This document shows positions 8,011-15,762 of a stretch of 29,781 nt of DNA, one piece after another. Below the pieces are notes generated by a model. The model worked only from the letters and a program-made list of their open reading frames with translations, ran no database searches and was not told the DNA's origin. Position numbers and translations under genes: made by a program. Position 1 is the stretch's first letter; each line of letters begins with the position of its first letter. Origin of the DNA: JASFHF01 sp050123375 (lineage in GTDB: Bacteria > Pseudomonadota > Gammaproteobacteria > UBA12402); NCBI GenBank assembly GCA_050123375.1, contig JASFHF010000026.1, positions 1 to 29,781 of the forward strand. The letters are read 5' to 3'.

Positions 8011-8196
8011 TTGAAGAAGCCGGATTTATATTGCCAGTTTAAATTGGAACTCATGATTTTACAACTTGTTTGTTTTTGTAAAATCATGAGTCAGCAAGCA
8101 CAATCATAGCTTTAATAGAACACAAGTATATCATGCGCGGTAGCTGCCACAGAAATTTAATAAGTAATTTGGCAGTTACAAATTTCGCATCTTGAA
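8011..8196. repeat. MITE-like non-coding repeat region with two internal hairpins
   Basis: The gap between the PLP enzyme and dapF has no coding signal. It is bounded by imperfect inverted ends: TTGAAGAAGCCGGATTTA at 8011 against the complement of 8180-8196. The left end recurs at the edges of the yibN-secB repeat (27098-27234). Inside are a perfect 16-bp inverted repeat (8049-8064 with 8076-8091, loop 11) and a 10-bp one with one mismatch (8140-8149 with 8170-8179). The first hairpin's loop contains CTTGTTTGTT, also found in the palindrome upstream of trbB. Probably a composite of non-autonomous repeats. Confidence 0.5.
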
Positions 8197-8215
8197 GAGG
8201 AATGGGTATAGTTAC

Positions 8216-8962
8216 GTGAAGTTTTATAGATATCAATCATTAGGCAATGATTTTATTTTATTGGATTGGCTGGAGTGTGAAGATTCTATAAATCCAGATT
8301 GGATAAGACAAAATTGTGATCGCCGAAATGGCGCCGGTGCAGATGGAATTTTGGTTTTACAGAATAAAAACCACCCTCGAGTTCGTATATTTAATGCAGA
8401 TGGAAGCGATGGACAAAGTTGTTTTAATGGAGTGCGTTGTGCTGCGTATCATTTAGTTAGTCAGAGAAATTTTCCACAAACATTTAAACTTAAAATGCAG
8501 CGGCTAATTAATTGTGAAGTAATCAAAAATTTAATTACGATAAATGTCGGAAAAGTTAGTTATAAAAAACCTCATCAAATTTTAATCGCAAATAAAATAT
8601 TATCGGGACATATTGTTGATGTTGGCAACCCGCATTTTGTGATTTTGGAAAAAATTGATTTAAGCTGGTTACAAAAATACGGCCATGCAATTGAAAATCA
8701 CCAGGATTTTCCAGGCCGCACAAATGTTGAGTTTGTTTGGAGAAACGCAAATAATTATTATGCTTTAGTTTATGAACGTGGTTGCGGTATCACTAAAGCT
8801 TGCGGTACTGGTGCAGCAGCGATTGTGCAGACTTTATTTCACCAAAATGAAATCACATGTAATCAGAAAATTTCAATTCAAATGCCTGGCGGCGTTTTGC
8901 AGACTTATCTTGATGATAATGAATCCGTCATTCAGGTTGCGCAAGCAGAGATAGTTAATTAA
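8216..8962 (+). CDS. dapF: Diaminopimelate epimerase
   Basis: Converts L,L-diaminopimelate to the meso form for lysine and peptidoglycan synthesis. The N terminus VKFYRYQSLGNDFILLD matches the family start (MKF..M.GLGNDF), which points to the GTG at 8216 even though the nearest GAGG lies about 15 bases upstream; a TTG at 8192 is the alternative. Both catalytic cysteines are present: Cys69 in QSCFNGVRC and Cys196 in ACGTGAAA. The first motif normally reads CGNG, so Phe replaces the usual Gly. At 248 residues it is a little shorter than the usual ~275. It supplies the meso-diaminopimelate that the two L,D-transpeptidases in this window would cross-link. Confidence 0.9.
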   Translation: MKFYRYQSLGNDFILLDWLECEDSINPDWIRQNCDRRNGAGADGILVLQNKNHPRVRIFNADGSDGQSCFNGVRCAAYHLVSQRNFPQTFKLKMQRLINCEVIKNLITINVGKVSYKKPHQILIANKILSGHIVDVGNPHFVILEKIDLSWLQKYGHAIENHQDFPGRTNVEFVWRNANNYYALVYERGCGITKACGTGAAAIVQTLFHQNEITCNQKISIQMPGGVLQTYLDDNESVIQVAQAEIVN

Positions 8963-9125
8963 AAAACCCCATAATTTATACTCGAGTAATTTATCTGCTA
9001 TTTTTTAAATAATGTACAAAAATCTATATTTTATTTCAACAATTTAAAACTAATGTTAATATTTTCCTTAAAATTCGCATCTTTAAATGAGATTGGTTTA
9101 TTCTCGTTTTCACAAAAATATGCAG

Positions 9126-9153
9126 TTGATGCAAATCGCATATTTGCTATAAT
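9126..9153 (+). promoter_or_regulatory. Strong sigma-70 promoter with palindromic operator for the orphan antitoxin
   Basis: TTGATG (9126-9131), a 16-base spacer and a perfect TATAAT (9148-9153). The spacer contains a palindrome, GCAAAT-N5-ATTTGC (9131-9147). Placement of a symmetric site between -35 and -10 fits autorepression by the downstream HigA-like protein, as is usual for this class. Confidence 0.6.
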
Positions 9154-9220
9154 GAAGATTATGCCAAGGGAATTGAGACTTGCGCAAATGCGTATGAAGG
9201 AGATGAGAAATGAAATTTGA
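9152..9220 (+). pseudogene. Remnant of a HigB/Gp49-like toxin, C-terminal end only
   Basis: The 22 codons ending at 9220 read MKIMPRELRLAQMRMKEM plus a short tail. They resemble the C terminus of phage-derived Gp49/HigB toxins, which end in a Pro-x-Glu-Ile/Leu-x-Leu-Ala-x-x-Arg-Met-Lys pattern. The stop overlaps the antitoxin start by 11 bases, the normal toxin-antitoxin arrangement. Upstream bases in this frame stay open for about 50 more codons but show no toxin-like sequence, so the catalytic body appears lost. It might also survive as a short leader peptide. Confidence 0.45.
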
Positions 9221-9524
9221 TCCAGTTCCACATAATCATGAGGAGTTTTTAAAAATACCAGGCGTGTTAGAAGAATATAATGCTCTGGAAGAAGAATTTG
9301 CGATGATAGATGCAATGATTGAAGCGCGAAAAAAATCTGGTAAAACGCAAAAAGAAATTGCTAAAGCAATGAAAACAACTCAGTCGGTTGTGGCACGTAT
9401 TGAATCTAATATTGCAGAAAAGCATCATTCACCAACTATCAATACTTTGCGCAGGTATGCTGCGGCTTTGGGATGCGTGCTGCAAATCAAATTAGTTCCA
9501 CAAAAGAGATCAAAAACAGCATGA
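9210..9524 (+). CDS. XRE-family antitoxin-like DNA-binding protein (HigA type)
   Basis: A 104-residue protein. An N-terminal helical arm is followed by a helix-turn-helix (GKTQKEIAKAMKTTQSVVAR, about residues 45-64) and then the segment TINTLRRYAAALGCVLQI, which is characteristic of HigA antitoxins paired with RelE/Gp49-type toxins. AAGGAG lies nine bases before the ATG. The partner toxin upstream seems to be decayed, leaving an orphan. It probably represses its own promoter through the palindrome at 9131-9147. It is convergent with the L,D-transpeptidase gene 16 bases away. Confidence 0.75.
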   Translation: MKFDPVPHNHEEFLKIPGVLEEYNALEEEFAMIDAMIEARKKSGKTQKEIAKAMKTTQSVVARIESNIAEKHHSPTINTLRRYAAALGCVLQIKLVPQKRSKTA

Positions 9525-9540
9525 ATATGAATGTCTAAAG

Positions 9541-10071
9541 TTATCCTCGATAAGGTCTTATGATCACCGTTGAACCGATATTAAGAAAATTATTATTCAG
9601 CCATTTTGCAACTATAGGTGAAACCCGAATGCATCCATGACTAGCATTGTAATCTGGTATTGCTCCGGAACCATGAATTGCATAACCTCCTTTAAAATGC
9701 ATACAATAAGGCATTGGCGCGCCGCCATTAGTTTCGATTGGGAATTTGGTTGAGATGCAATCTGCCCCGCCTTTGCGTAAAATGCTAAAAGTTCCGCTGA
9801 TGGTGCGGCAAGGGCGTCCGACGTCAGGGCAATATTGTGCGCCGCCGGAGCTTTTGCCGGTGTTAATACGTCGGCCTTCTTCATTATAAACTGCCCAGGC
9901 GCGATAATTTGGATCAAAAATAAAAACGCGTTTACCGGTTGCGGGTCTGGTTGTTGGGAAATAATTGCTTCCTTTAGTATCCTTATCACCATCAGGATCG
10001 CCAGGTGTGAAAGAGCATCCAGCTAAAATTGTGGCTAAGATGCTAACTATAAGAATTTTTCCGATTTGCAT
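9541..10071 (-). CDS. Lipoprotein L,D-transpeptidase (YkuD domain)
   Basis: A 176-residue cell-wall enzyme that forms L,D cross-links (mDAP-mDAP) or attaches proteins to peptidoglycan. A lipoprotein signal with lipobox LAGC is followed by an Asp/Pro/Gly-rich linker and the YkuD domain. The active site is complete: YAIHGS, and the catalytic Cys147 in SHGCIRV. The ATG at 10071 has GGAGG six bases upstream; a TTG two codons earlier is not needed. The domain carries extra cysteines (QYCPDVGRPC, DCIS, PYC) that are shared with the second L,D-transpeptidase at 25813-26490, so the two are paralogues. Divergent from hldE. Confidence 0.88.
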   Translation of the reverse strand: MQIGKILIVSILATILAGCSFTPGDPDGDKDTKGSNYFPTTRPATGKRVFIFDPNYRAWAVYNEEGRRINTGKSSGGAQYCPDVGRPCRTISGTFSILRKGGADCISTKFPIETNGGAPMPYCMHFKGGYAIHGSGAIPDYNASHGCIRVSPIVAKWLNNNFLNIGSTVIIRPYRG

Positions 10072-10178
10072 GTGCAACCTCCTTGTAAAATATTCATCAT
10101 ATCATAAGTTTTATAAACTGAGAAATTTGTGTTTGAGGAATAGCTTATGAAATAAACCGTAATTGGTTCTGGCTTAGT

Positions 10179-10198
10179 AAACAATGAATTGTTATAAT
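10179..10198 (+). promoter_or_regulatory. Candidate extended -10 promoter of the hldE operon, with small palindrome
   Basis: TATAAT at 10193-10198 is preceded by TG one base upstream (extended -10), about 48 bases before the hldE start codon. The -35 position has only a weak match (TGGCTT). The palindrome AACAAT-GA-ATTGTT (10179-10192) abuts the -10 and could be a regulator site. Confidence 0.4.
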
Positions 10199-10245
10199 GC
10201 TCATTAATCGAGCAAAATAAAAGCTTTGTTTTTTCAGCGGGTTAT

Positions 10246-11667
10246 ATGAATATAGAAATTCCAGATTTTTCAAAAGTGCGTATTTTGGTAGTTGGCGATT
10301 TGATGTTGGATCGCTATTGGTATGGCCAGACTGCACGAATCTCACCTGAAGCGCCTGTACCAGTAGTAAAGGTACAAAATATTGAAGAACGTCCAGGCGG
10401 TGCTGGCAATGTTGCCTTAAATCTTGCTGCTTTAGGAGTTAAAACCAGCTTGCTGGCGATTACTGGTGATGATATAGAAGCTGAATCTTTAAATAAGCTG
10501 TTAACTTCTGCTGGAGTAGAGTGTTTTCTGCAGAAATTATCTAATTTGCCGACGATTACTAAGTTACGCGTGATGAGTCAACATCAACAATTAATTCGCT
10601 TGGATTTTGAAAACAATTTTCAACTTAAAATTAATCAAGAATTGTTAAATAAATTTAAGGTATGTGTAAAAAATTTTGATGCGGTAATTTTATCTGATTA
10701 TGGCAAAGGTACGTTAATGAATTCTAAGGAGTTAATTAAAATTGCAGCCGCTGCTAAAGTTCCAGTGTTCGTAGATCCTAAACAGAAAGATTTTTCTTTT
10801 TATAAAGGTGCGGCTTTTATTACGCCGAATTTTAAAGAGTTTCAGGCAGCCGCTGGTGAATGTAAAACCGAAAAAGAAATTATTTCAAGAGCACAGGATT
10901 TATTAAAGACATATAATTTAGAGAATTTATTGATTACGCGTGGTGCGCAGGGAATGACTCTATGTTGTTTTGATAAAAAGTCACAACATTTTTCTACACA
11001 TGCGCGCGAGGTTTTTGATGTAACTGGTGCAGGTGATACGGTGATTGCAGTTTTAGCTGCAGCAGTGGCGTCAGGGTTGGATTTGATTCAGGCGGCGCAA
11101 TTAGCAAATATTGCTGCCGGAATTGCTGTTTCTAAATTAGGCGCGGTATCAATTAGTGCGGAAGAATTAAATCAAGCCACAACATTAAATCATCTGAATA
11201 ATATTGTAAATGAAGAGCAGTTGCAATTGGCAATACAAGATGCGCGAACTAAAGGAGAAAAAATTGTTTTTACCAATGGTTGTTTTGATATTTTGCATGC
11301 AGGACATGTATATTATTTAGAGCAAGCGAAAAAATTAGGTCATCGTTTAATTGTTGCAGTTAATAATGATAATTCAGTCAAGCGATTGAAAGGGGATAAT
11401 CGGCCGATTAATGATGTGAACAAACGTATGGCGGTTTTAGCTGGATTAAATGCAGTTGATTGGGTAGTGCCGTTTGCTGAAGATACTCCTGAAAGGTTAA
11501 TTAATGAATTGTTGCCAGATGTTTTAGTTAAAGGCGGTGATTGGAAGCCGGAGGAAATTGTTGGCAGTCAAACAGTTTTGCAAAATGGCGGAGAAGTTAA
11601 ATCATTGAATTTTATTGATGGGTGTTCAACGACTTCAGTGATTGATCGGGTTAAGGGGGCGGAATGA
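10246..11667 (+). CDS. hldE: Bifunctional heptose-7-phosphate kinase / heptose-1-phosphate adenylyltransferase
   Basis: A 473-residue two-domain enzyme of ADP-heptose synthesis for the LPS inner core. The N-terminal PfkB-type kinase (about 1-320) begins with VVGDLMLDRYWYG, contains RPGGAGNVALNLAALG and ends with the catalytic GAGDT motif near residue 260. The C-terminal cytidylyltransferase-fold domain (about 340-473) opens with FTNGCFDILHAGHVYYLEQA, including the HxGH motif. Full length for the family (about 475). It is first in the operon and overlaps hldD by four bases (ATGA), so the two successive heptose steps are translationally coupled. Confidence 0.95.
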   Translation: MNIEIPDFSKVRILVVGDLMLDRYWYGQTARISPEAPVPVVKVQNIEERPGGAGNVALNLAALGVKTSLLAITGDDIEAESLNKLLTSAGVECFLQKLSNLPTITKLRVMSQHQQLIRLDFENNFQLKINQELLNKFKVCVKNFDAVILSDYGKGTLMNSKELIKIAAAAKVPVFVDPKQKDFSFYKGAAFITPNFKEFQAAAGECKTEKEIISRAQDLLKTYNLENLLITRGAQGMTLCCFDKKSQHFSTHAREVFDVTGAGDTVIAVLAAAVASGLDLIQAAQLANIAAGIAVSKLGAVSISAEELNQATTLNHLNNIVNEEQLQLAIQDARTKGEKIVFTNGCFDILHAGHVYYLEQAKKLGHRLIVAVNNDNSVKRLKGDNRPINDVNKRMAVLAGLNAVDWVVPFAEDTPERLINELLPDVLVKGGDWKPEEIVGSQTVLQNGGEVKSLNFIDGCSTTSVIDRVKGAE

Positions 11668-12611
11668 TTGTAGTTACCGGTGGTGCGGGATTTATTGGCA
11701 GTAATATAGTAAAAGCTTTAAATGATCGTGGTGTAACTGATATTTTAGTGGTTGATGAGTTAACTGATGGTAGAAAGTTTAAAAATATTGTTGATTGTGA
11801 AATTTCTGATTATTTAAATAAGGATTTTTTTCTGGATATGTTACTTGAGGATGGTTTTGATAAATCAATCGAAGCAATCTTTCATCAAGGTGCTTGTTCT
11901 GATACGACTGAATGGAATGGAAAATTCATGATGGATAATAATTATGATTATTCAAAAATGTTATTGCATTATTGTTTGGCAAAAAAAATTCCGTTTATTT
12001 ATGCGTCGAGCGCAGCAATTTATGGTACAGAAAAAAATTTTAAAGAAGAAGTACGATATGAAAAACCATTAAATATTTATGGTTATTCTAAATTTTTGTT
12101 TGATCAATATGTACGAGGTATTTTACCTGTTGCAAAAAGTCAAGTGGTAGGTTTACGTTACTTTAATGTGTATGGTCCGCGCGAATTTCATAAAGGGAAA
12201 ATGGCAAGTGTTGCGTTTCATTTTAATCAACAAATTCAACAAACGGGTATAGTTAAATTATTTGAAGGTTGTGATGACTATGCTGATGGTGAACAATTGC
12301 GTGATTTTATTTATGTTGGTGATGCTGTTGCGGTTAATTTATGGTTTTTAGATCATTCAAAAAAATCTGGAATTTTTAATTTAGGAACTGGCCGTGCGCA
12401 GACTTTTAATGATGTGGCGCGCGCGGTTATTGATTGGCATGGTAGAGGCAAAATTGAGTATATTCCGTTTCCAGAAGAACTTAAAGGCTATTATCAAAGT
12501 TTTACTCAGGCAGATCTTACCAAATTACGAAAAGCTGGATGTAAAATTAAGTTTAAGTCAGTAGAGCAAGGCGTTAAAGAATACATGCAGAATATAGAGA
12601 AGGCGAAATAA
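11664..12611 (+). CDS. hldD: ADP-L-glycero-D-manno-heptose 6-epimerase
   Basis: A 315-residue short-chain dehydrogenase-type epimerase, the last step in making ADP-L-glycero-D-manno-heptose. The NADP-binding loop GGAGFIGSNIVKAL is at the extreme N terminus, and the YxxxK catalytic pair is in IYGYSKFLFDQY (about 139-143). The substrate-binding segment LRYFNVYGPREFHKGKMAS is highly characteristic of HldD. Length is normal. It starts inside the hldE stop and its own stop shares one base with the gmk start (TAATG). Confidence 0.95.
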   Translation: MIVVTGGAGFIGSNIVKALNDRGVTDILVVDELTDGRKFKNIVDCEISDYLNKDFFLDMLLEDGFDKSIEAIFHQGACSDTTEWNGKFMMDNNYDYSKMLLHYCLAKKIPFIYASSAAIYGTEKNFKEEVRYEKPLNIYGYSKFLFDQYVRGILPVAKSQVVGLRYFNVYGPREFHKGKMASVAFHFNQQIQQTGIVKLFEGCDDYADGEQLRDFIYVGDAVAVNLWFLDHSKKSGIFNLGTGRAQTFNDVARAVIDWHGRGKIEYIPFPEELKGYYQSFTQADLTKLRKAGCKIKFKSVEQGVKEYMQNIEKAK

Positions 12612-13225
12612 TGGCGGGAACACTATATATCATTTCTGCGGCTTCTGGAACAGGTAAAACTAGTTTGGTAAATGCTTTGGTAAGATCGTTTAAAAGTTTG
12701 GAAGTTTCGGTGTCGTATACTACCAGACCGAAAAGATCAAGTGAAAAGGAAGGCAAGGATTATCATTTTGTTACACAGCAACAATTTGATAGAATGATTG
12801 CAGATGGAGAATTTTTAGAATATGCGACGGTTTTCGGCAAGCATTATGGTACTTCAAAAACCGAGGTGCAAAAAAAACTGGATCAAGGGATTGATATTAT
12901 TTTAGAAATTGATTGGCAAGGCGCGCGCCAGGCACGAAAAAATATAGCAAATGTTATAAGTATTTTTATTTTGCCGCCGTCTAAGGCAGAATTAAAACGC
13001 AGAATCATTGGGCGTAATCAAGATGAGATAGTAGTAATAAATCAACGATTAAAAGCTGCAAGTCATGAAATTTCGCACTATTATGAATATAATTACTTGG
13101 TAGTAAATGATAAATTTGATGATGCATTGACTGCATTAAAGTCGATTGTTTTAGCCAGGCGTTGCCGTGAGGATACGCGTGAGCAAGAATTAAAAGATTT
13201 GTTAGAAGAGTTGATATCAAATTAA
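12611..13225 (+). CDS. gmk: Guanylate kinase
   Basis: A 204-residue kinase that phosphorylates GMP to GDP. The P-loop reads SAASGTGKTSL (residues about 8-18). The GMP-binding segments are conserved: SYTTRPKRSSEKEGKDYHFV and FLEYATVFGKHYGT, then EIDWQGARQARK. Normal family length. It shares one base with the hldD stop. Downstream, the ancestral gmk-rpoZ-spoT order is kept, but a 100-bp inverted-repeat element sits between gmk and rpoZ. Confidence 0.95.
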   Translation: MAGTLYIISAASGTGKTSLVNALVRSFKSLEVSVSYTTRPKRSSEKEGKDYHFVTQQQFDRMIADGEFLEYATVFGKHYGTSKTEVQKKLDQGIDIILEIDWQGARQARKNIANVISIFILPPSKAELKRRIIGRNQDEIVVINQRLKAASHEISHYYEYNYLVVNDKFDDALTALKSIVLARRCREDTREQELKDLLEELISN

Positions 13226-13227
13226 TT

Positions 13228-13327
13228 GGGGTCAGGTCTTGAATTTTAGGCTTTGACTTAGTGGATAGAAATAGCAAAGTCAAGTTTTGAGTTTTAAATT
13301 AACGTGTAAAATTCAAGACCTGACCCC
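13228..13327. mobile_element. 100-bp MITE-like element with perfect 21-bp terminal inverted repeats
   Basis: The ends are exact complements: 13228-13248 begins GGGGTCAGGTCTTGAATTT and 13307-13327 mirrors it. The interior has a second, shorter inverted repeat (TTGACTT near 13254 against AAGTCAA near 13276) and no coding potential. GGGGTCAGGTCTTG-type palindromes recur in many proteobacterial genomes, often linked to REP-associated transposases acting in trans; that link is from general knowledge, not shown here. It begins three bases after the gmk stop and ends 35 bases before rpoZ, so it sits within the operon transcript and would fold as a hairpin. Confidence 0.8.
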
Positions 13328-13362
13328 GCTACGTTGTGAATTTTAACTAATAGGAGCTAAAG

Positions 13363-13578
13363 ATGGCAAGACTAACAGTAGAAGATTGTTTAAAAAAAGA
13401 AAATAACCGGTTTAAGTTGATTATGCGTGCTGCAAAAAGAGCACGTAATTTAGAGCGGGGCGCAGAAGCAGCTGTGCCTTGGGATAATGATAAACCTACG
13501 GTTGTTGCTTTGCGCGAAATTGCTGATGGGGTTCTTGAGGAAGGAACATCAAAGCAATCAAAGATGTCAGACACCTAA
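13363..13578 (+). CDS. rpoZ: RNA polymerase omega subunit
   Basis: A 71-residue omega subunit. The opening MARLTVEDCLKKENNRFKLI and the following MRAAKRARNLERGAEAAVPW match the conserved N-terminal domain that binds the beta-prime C terminus. The segment KPTVVALREIADGVL is also conserved. TAGGAG lies seven bases before the ATG. The last residues (MSDT) are encoded inside a short hairpin that spans the stop codon, so the native C terminus may have been replaced by repeat sequence; the family normally has a variable acidic tail here. Sits between gmk and spoT, as in most gammaproteobacteria. Confidence 0.93.
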   Translation: MARLTVEDCLKKENNRFKLIMRAAKRARNLERGAEAAVPWDNDKPTVVALREIADGVLEEGTSKQSKMSDT

Positions 13579-13589
13579 GGGTGTTTGAC
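13566..13589. repeat. Hairpin across the rpoZ stop codon
   Basis: GTCAGACACC (13566-13575) pairs with GGTGTTTGAC (13580-13589) with one G-T-type mismatch around a four-base loop, and the TAA stop of rpoZ lies within it. The motif resembles short dispersed palindromes based on GTCAGACACC. It ends 16 bases before the spoT start codon, so it may influence translation of spoT. Confidence 0.55.
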
Positions 13590-13605
13590 ACCCAGGAGCG
13601 TTCTA

Positions 13606-15735
13606 ATGTCGGAATTTTTGCAATTACAGAAAAAATTACGTTCTTATTTACCTAAAAAAGAAATCAAAAATATTCGTCAGGCTTTTTTATTTGCTGAAAC
13701 TGCACATAAACAACAAACCCGTATTTCTGGCAAGCCTTATATTACCCACCCAATAGCCGTTGGCAGCATTCTTGCAGATATGCGGCTTGATTCACCAAGT
13801 ATTATCGCGGCAATTCTACACGATACTATTGAAGATACTGGAATTGATAAACAAACGTTAGAAGAACATTTTGGTCCAGAAGTTGCTAAATTAGTTGATG
13901 GAGTTAGTAAATTAGAACAAATTCAATTTGAATCACGTGCTAAAGCTCAAGCAGAAAATTTTCGCAAAATGGTTATTGCGATGGTGGGTGATATTCGTGT
14001 TATTTTGATTAAACTTGCTGATCGTTTACATAATATGCGTACCCTGGAACATTTACCGCTGGAAAAACGCCAGCGTATTGCCAAAGAAACTCTGGAAATT
14101 TATGCACCGATTGCTAATCGTTTGGGAATGAATAATTTTAGACTTGAGTTTGAAAATCGGTCATTTGCAATGTTGCATCCATGGCGGTATACAATTTTAA
14201 ATGCTGCAATTAAAAGATCTCGCGGCAATCGTAAAGAATTATTAGGCATTATTCATTCGACTTTAAATGATGCATTAAAAAAAGCTAAATTAAAACATTT
14301 TAAATTATGGGGGCGCGAAAAACATATTTATAGTATTTATAAAAAGATGAAGGAAAAGAAATTAAAATTTTCTGAAGTTATGGATATTTATGCATTTCGC
14401 GTGGTGTTTAAAACGGCAGGTGATTGTTATCGTGCTTTAGGTGTGCTGCATAATTTATATAAACCTGTACCGGAAAAATTTAAAGATTATATTGCGATCC
14501 CGAAAGTTAATGGTTACCAGTCATTACATACAGTTTTATTTGGGCCGTATGGTGTACCGATTGAAATTCAGATTCGTACTGAAGAAATGAATAAAATGGC
14601 TGAAAGCGGAATTGCGGCACATTGGTTGTACAAATCAAAAAGCGGGGGCGCTGCTAGTCAGGCACAATTGCGCGCTAGAGCTTGGATTCAGGAATTATTG
14701 GAAATTCAGCAAAATGCGGGTGATTCATTAGAATTTATTGAGAATGTTAAAACCGATTTATTTCCTGATGCAATTTATGTGTTTACTCCGCAAGGTGAAA
14801 TAATGGAGTTGCCTAATGGCGCAACACCAGTTGATTTTGCTTATGCAGTGCATTCTGATATTGGTGATACTTGTATGGCAGTTAATATTGATGGACGTTC
14901 GTCACCTTTAAGTACGCAATTAATTAATGGTCAGAAAATAGAAATCATTACTTCACCTAATGCCACACCAAAGCCTAATTGGCTTGATTTTGTAGTTACC
15001 GGAAAAGCGCGCAGCTGTATTCGTAACTATTTAAAAAATCAGCAAGGTGCTGAAGCAATTAAATTAGGGCACAGATTATTGGAAAATGTATTAGAAATGC
15101 AGAATACTAATCTTTCTGAAATTCCTGTGGAAAATATGCAAAAAGTATTACGGCAATCTAATTACAAAACTGAAGATGCTTTATACAAAGCGATTGGTTT
15201 AGGGAATCAGTTTGCTCAATTGGTGGCGCAGCGTTTATTAAATACCGAAGAATTTAAAATTGGAGAAGTTGGGACTAATCGGGTTCAAGCCGAACCCCTA
15301 AGTATTAAAGGTTCAGAAGGAATGGTAATTAGTTTTGCTAAATGTTGTTATCCAATTCCTGGTGATCCAATTTCAGGGGTTTTGACTGCGGGACACGGTT
15401 TAGTGGTGCATAATGCCAGGTGTAAAAATTTAATTGAATTGAATAATCAGCCAGATAAATGTGTACCATTGCGTTGGGCAGATGAAGTGCGTGGTGATTT
15501 TGAAACAGAACTTTATATTGAAATTTCTAATCAGCGCGGCGCTTTGGCAAGTATTGCGCTTGCAATTGCTGAAGTTGATTCAAATATAAGTACAGCGCAT
15601 ATGATGCAGCGTGATGCATATTACCAGCAGATCAATGTGGTTATTACAGTGCAAAATCGCGATCAGCTTGTACAAGTGATACGTCGTATTCGGCAGTTAA
15701 ATAATGTAGTAAAAGTTACTCGCGTCCAGGGGTGA
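13606..15735 (+). CDS. spoT: Bifunctional (p)ppGpp synthetase/hydrolase SpoT
   Basis: A 709-residue long RelA/SpoT homologue controlling the stringent response. The hydrolase HD domain has HPIAVGSILADM and the catalytic ILHDTIEDTG (His-Asp near residues 71-72). The synthetase domain includes GREKHIYSIYKKMKEK (about 235) and PIEIQIRTEEMNKMAESGIA. A TGS domain follows (DAIYVFTPQGEIMELPNGAT, about 387), and a C-terminal ACT domain begins near 632. Length matches E. coli SpoT (702). The intact HD motif argues for hydrolase activity; synthetase activity cannot be judged safely by eye. The ATG at 13606 is preferred because AGGAG lies seven bases upstream; the frame is open further 5' into the hairpin. 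Confidence 0.94.
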   Translation: MSEFLQLQKKLRSYLPKKEIKNIRQAFLFAETAHKQQTRISGKPYITHPIAVGSILADMRLDSPSIIAAILHDTIEDTGIDKQTLEEHFGPEVAKLVDGVSKLEQIQFESRAKAQAENFRKMVIAMVGDIRVILIKLADRLHNMRTLEHLPLEKRQRIAKETLEIYAPIANRLGMNNFRLEFENRSFAMLHPWRYTILNAAIKRSRGNRKELLGIIHSTLNDALKKAKLKHFKLWGREKHIYSIYKKMKEKKLKFSEVMDIYAFRVVFKTAGDCYRALGVLHNLYKPVPEKFKDYIAIPKVNGYQSLHTVLFGPYGVPIEIQIRTEEMNKMAESGIAAHWLYKSKSGGAASQAQLRARAWIQELLEIQQNAGDSLEFIENVKTDLFPDAIYVFTPQGEIMELPNGATPVDFAYAVHSDIGDTCMAVNIDGRSSPLSTQLINGQKIEIITSPNATPKPNWLDFVVTGKARSCIRNYLKNQQGAEAIKLGHRLLENVLEMQNTNLSEIPVENMQKVLRQSNYKTEDALYKAIGLGNQFAQLVAQRLLNTEEFKIGEVGTNRVQAEPLSIKGSEGMVISFAKCCYPIPGDPISGVLTAGHGLVVHNARCKNLIELNNQPDKCVPLRWADEVRGDFETELYIEISNQRGALASIALAIAEVDSNISTAHMMQRDAYYQQINVVITVQNRDQLVQVIRRIRQLNNVVKVTRVQG

Positions 15736-15762
15736 GGGGGTGTTGTTTAGAAAATTGAATAG

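Noticed and set aside
8049..8091. Rho-independent terminator after the PLP enzyme gene
   Set aside because: The 16-bp hairpin has no T-run after it on the plus strand, and its loop sequence is shared with a repeat elsewhere, so a mobile repeat explains it better.
9612..9992. 126-codon ORF on the minus strand
   Set aside because: It is an alternate frame of the L,D-transpeptidase gene and has no family features.
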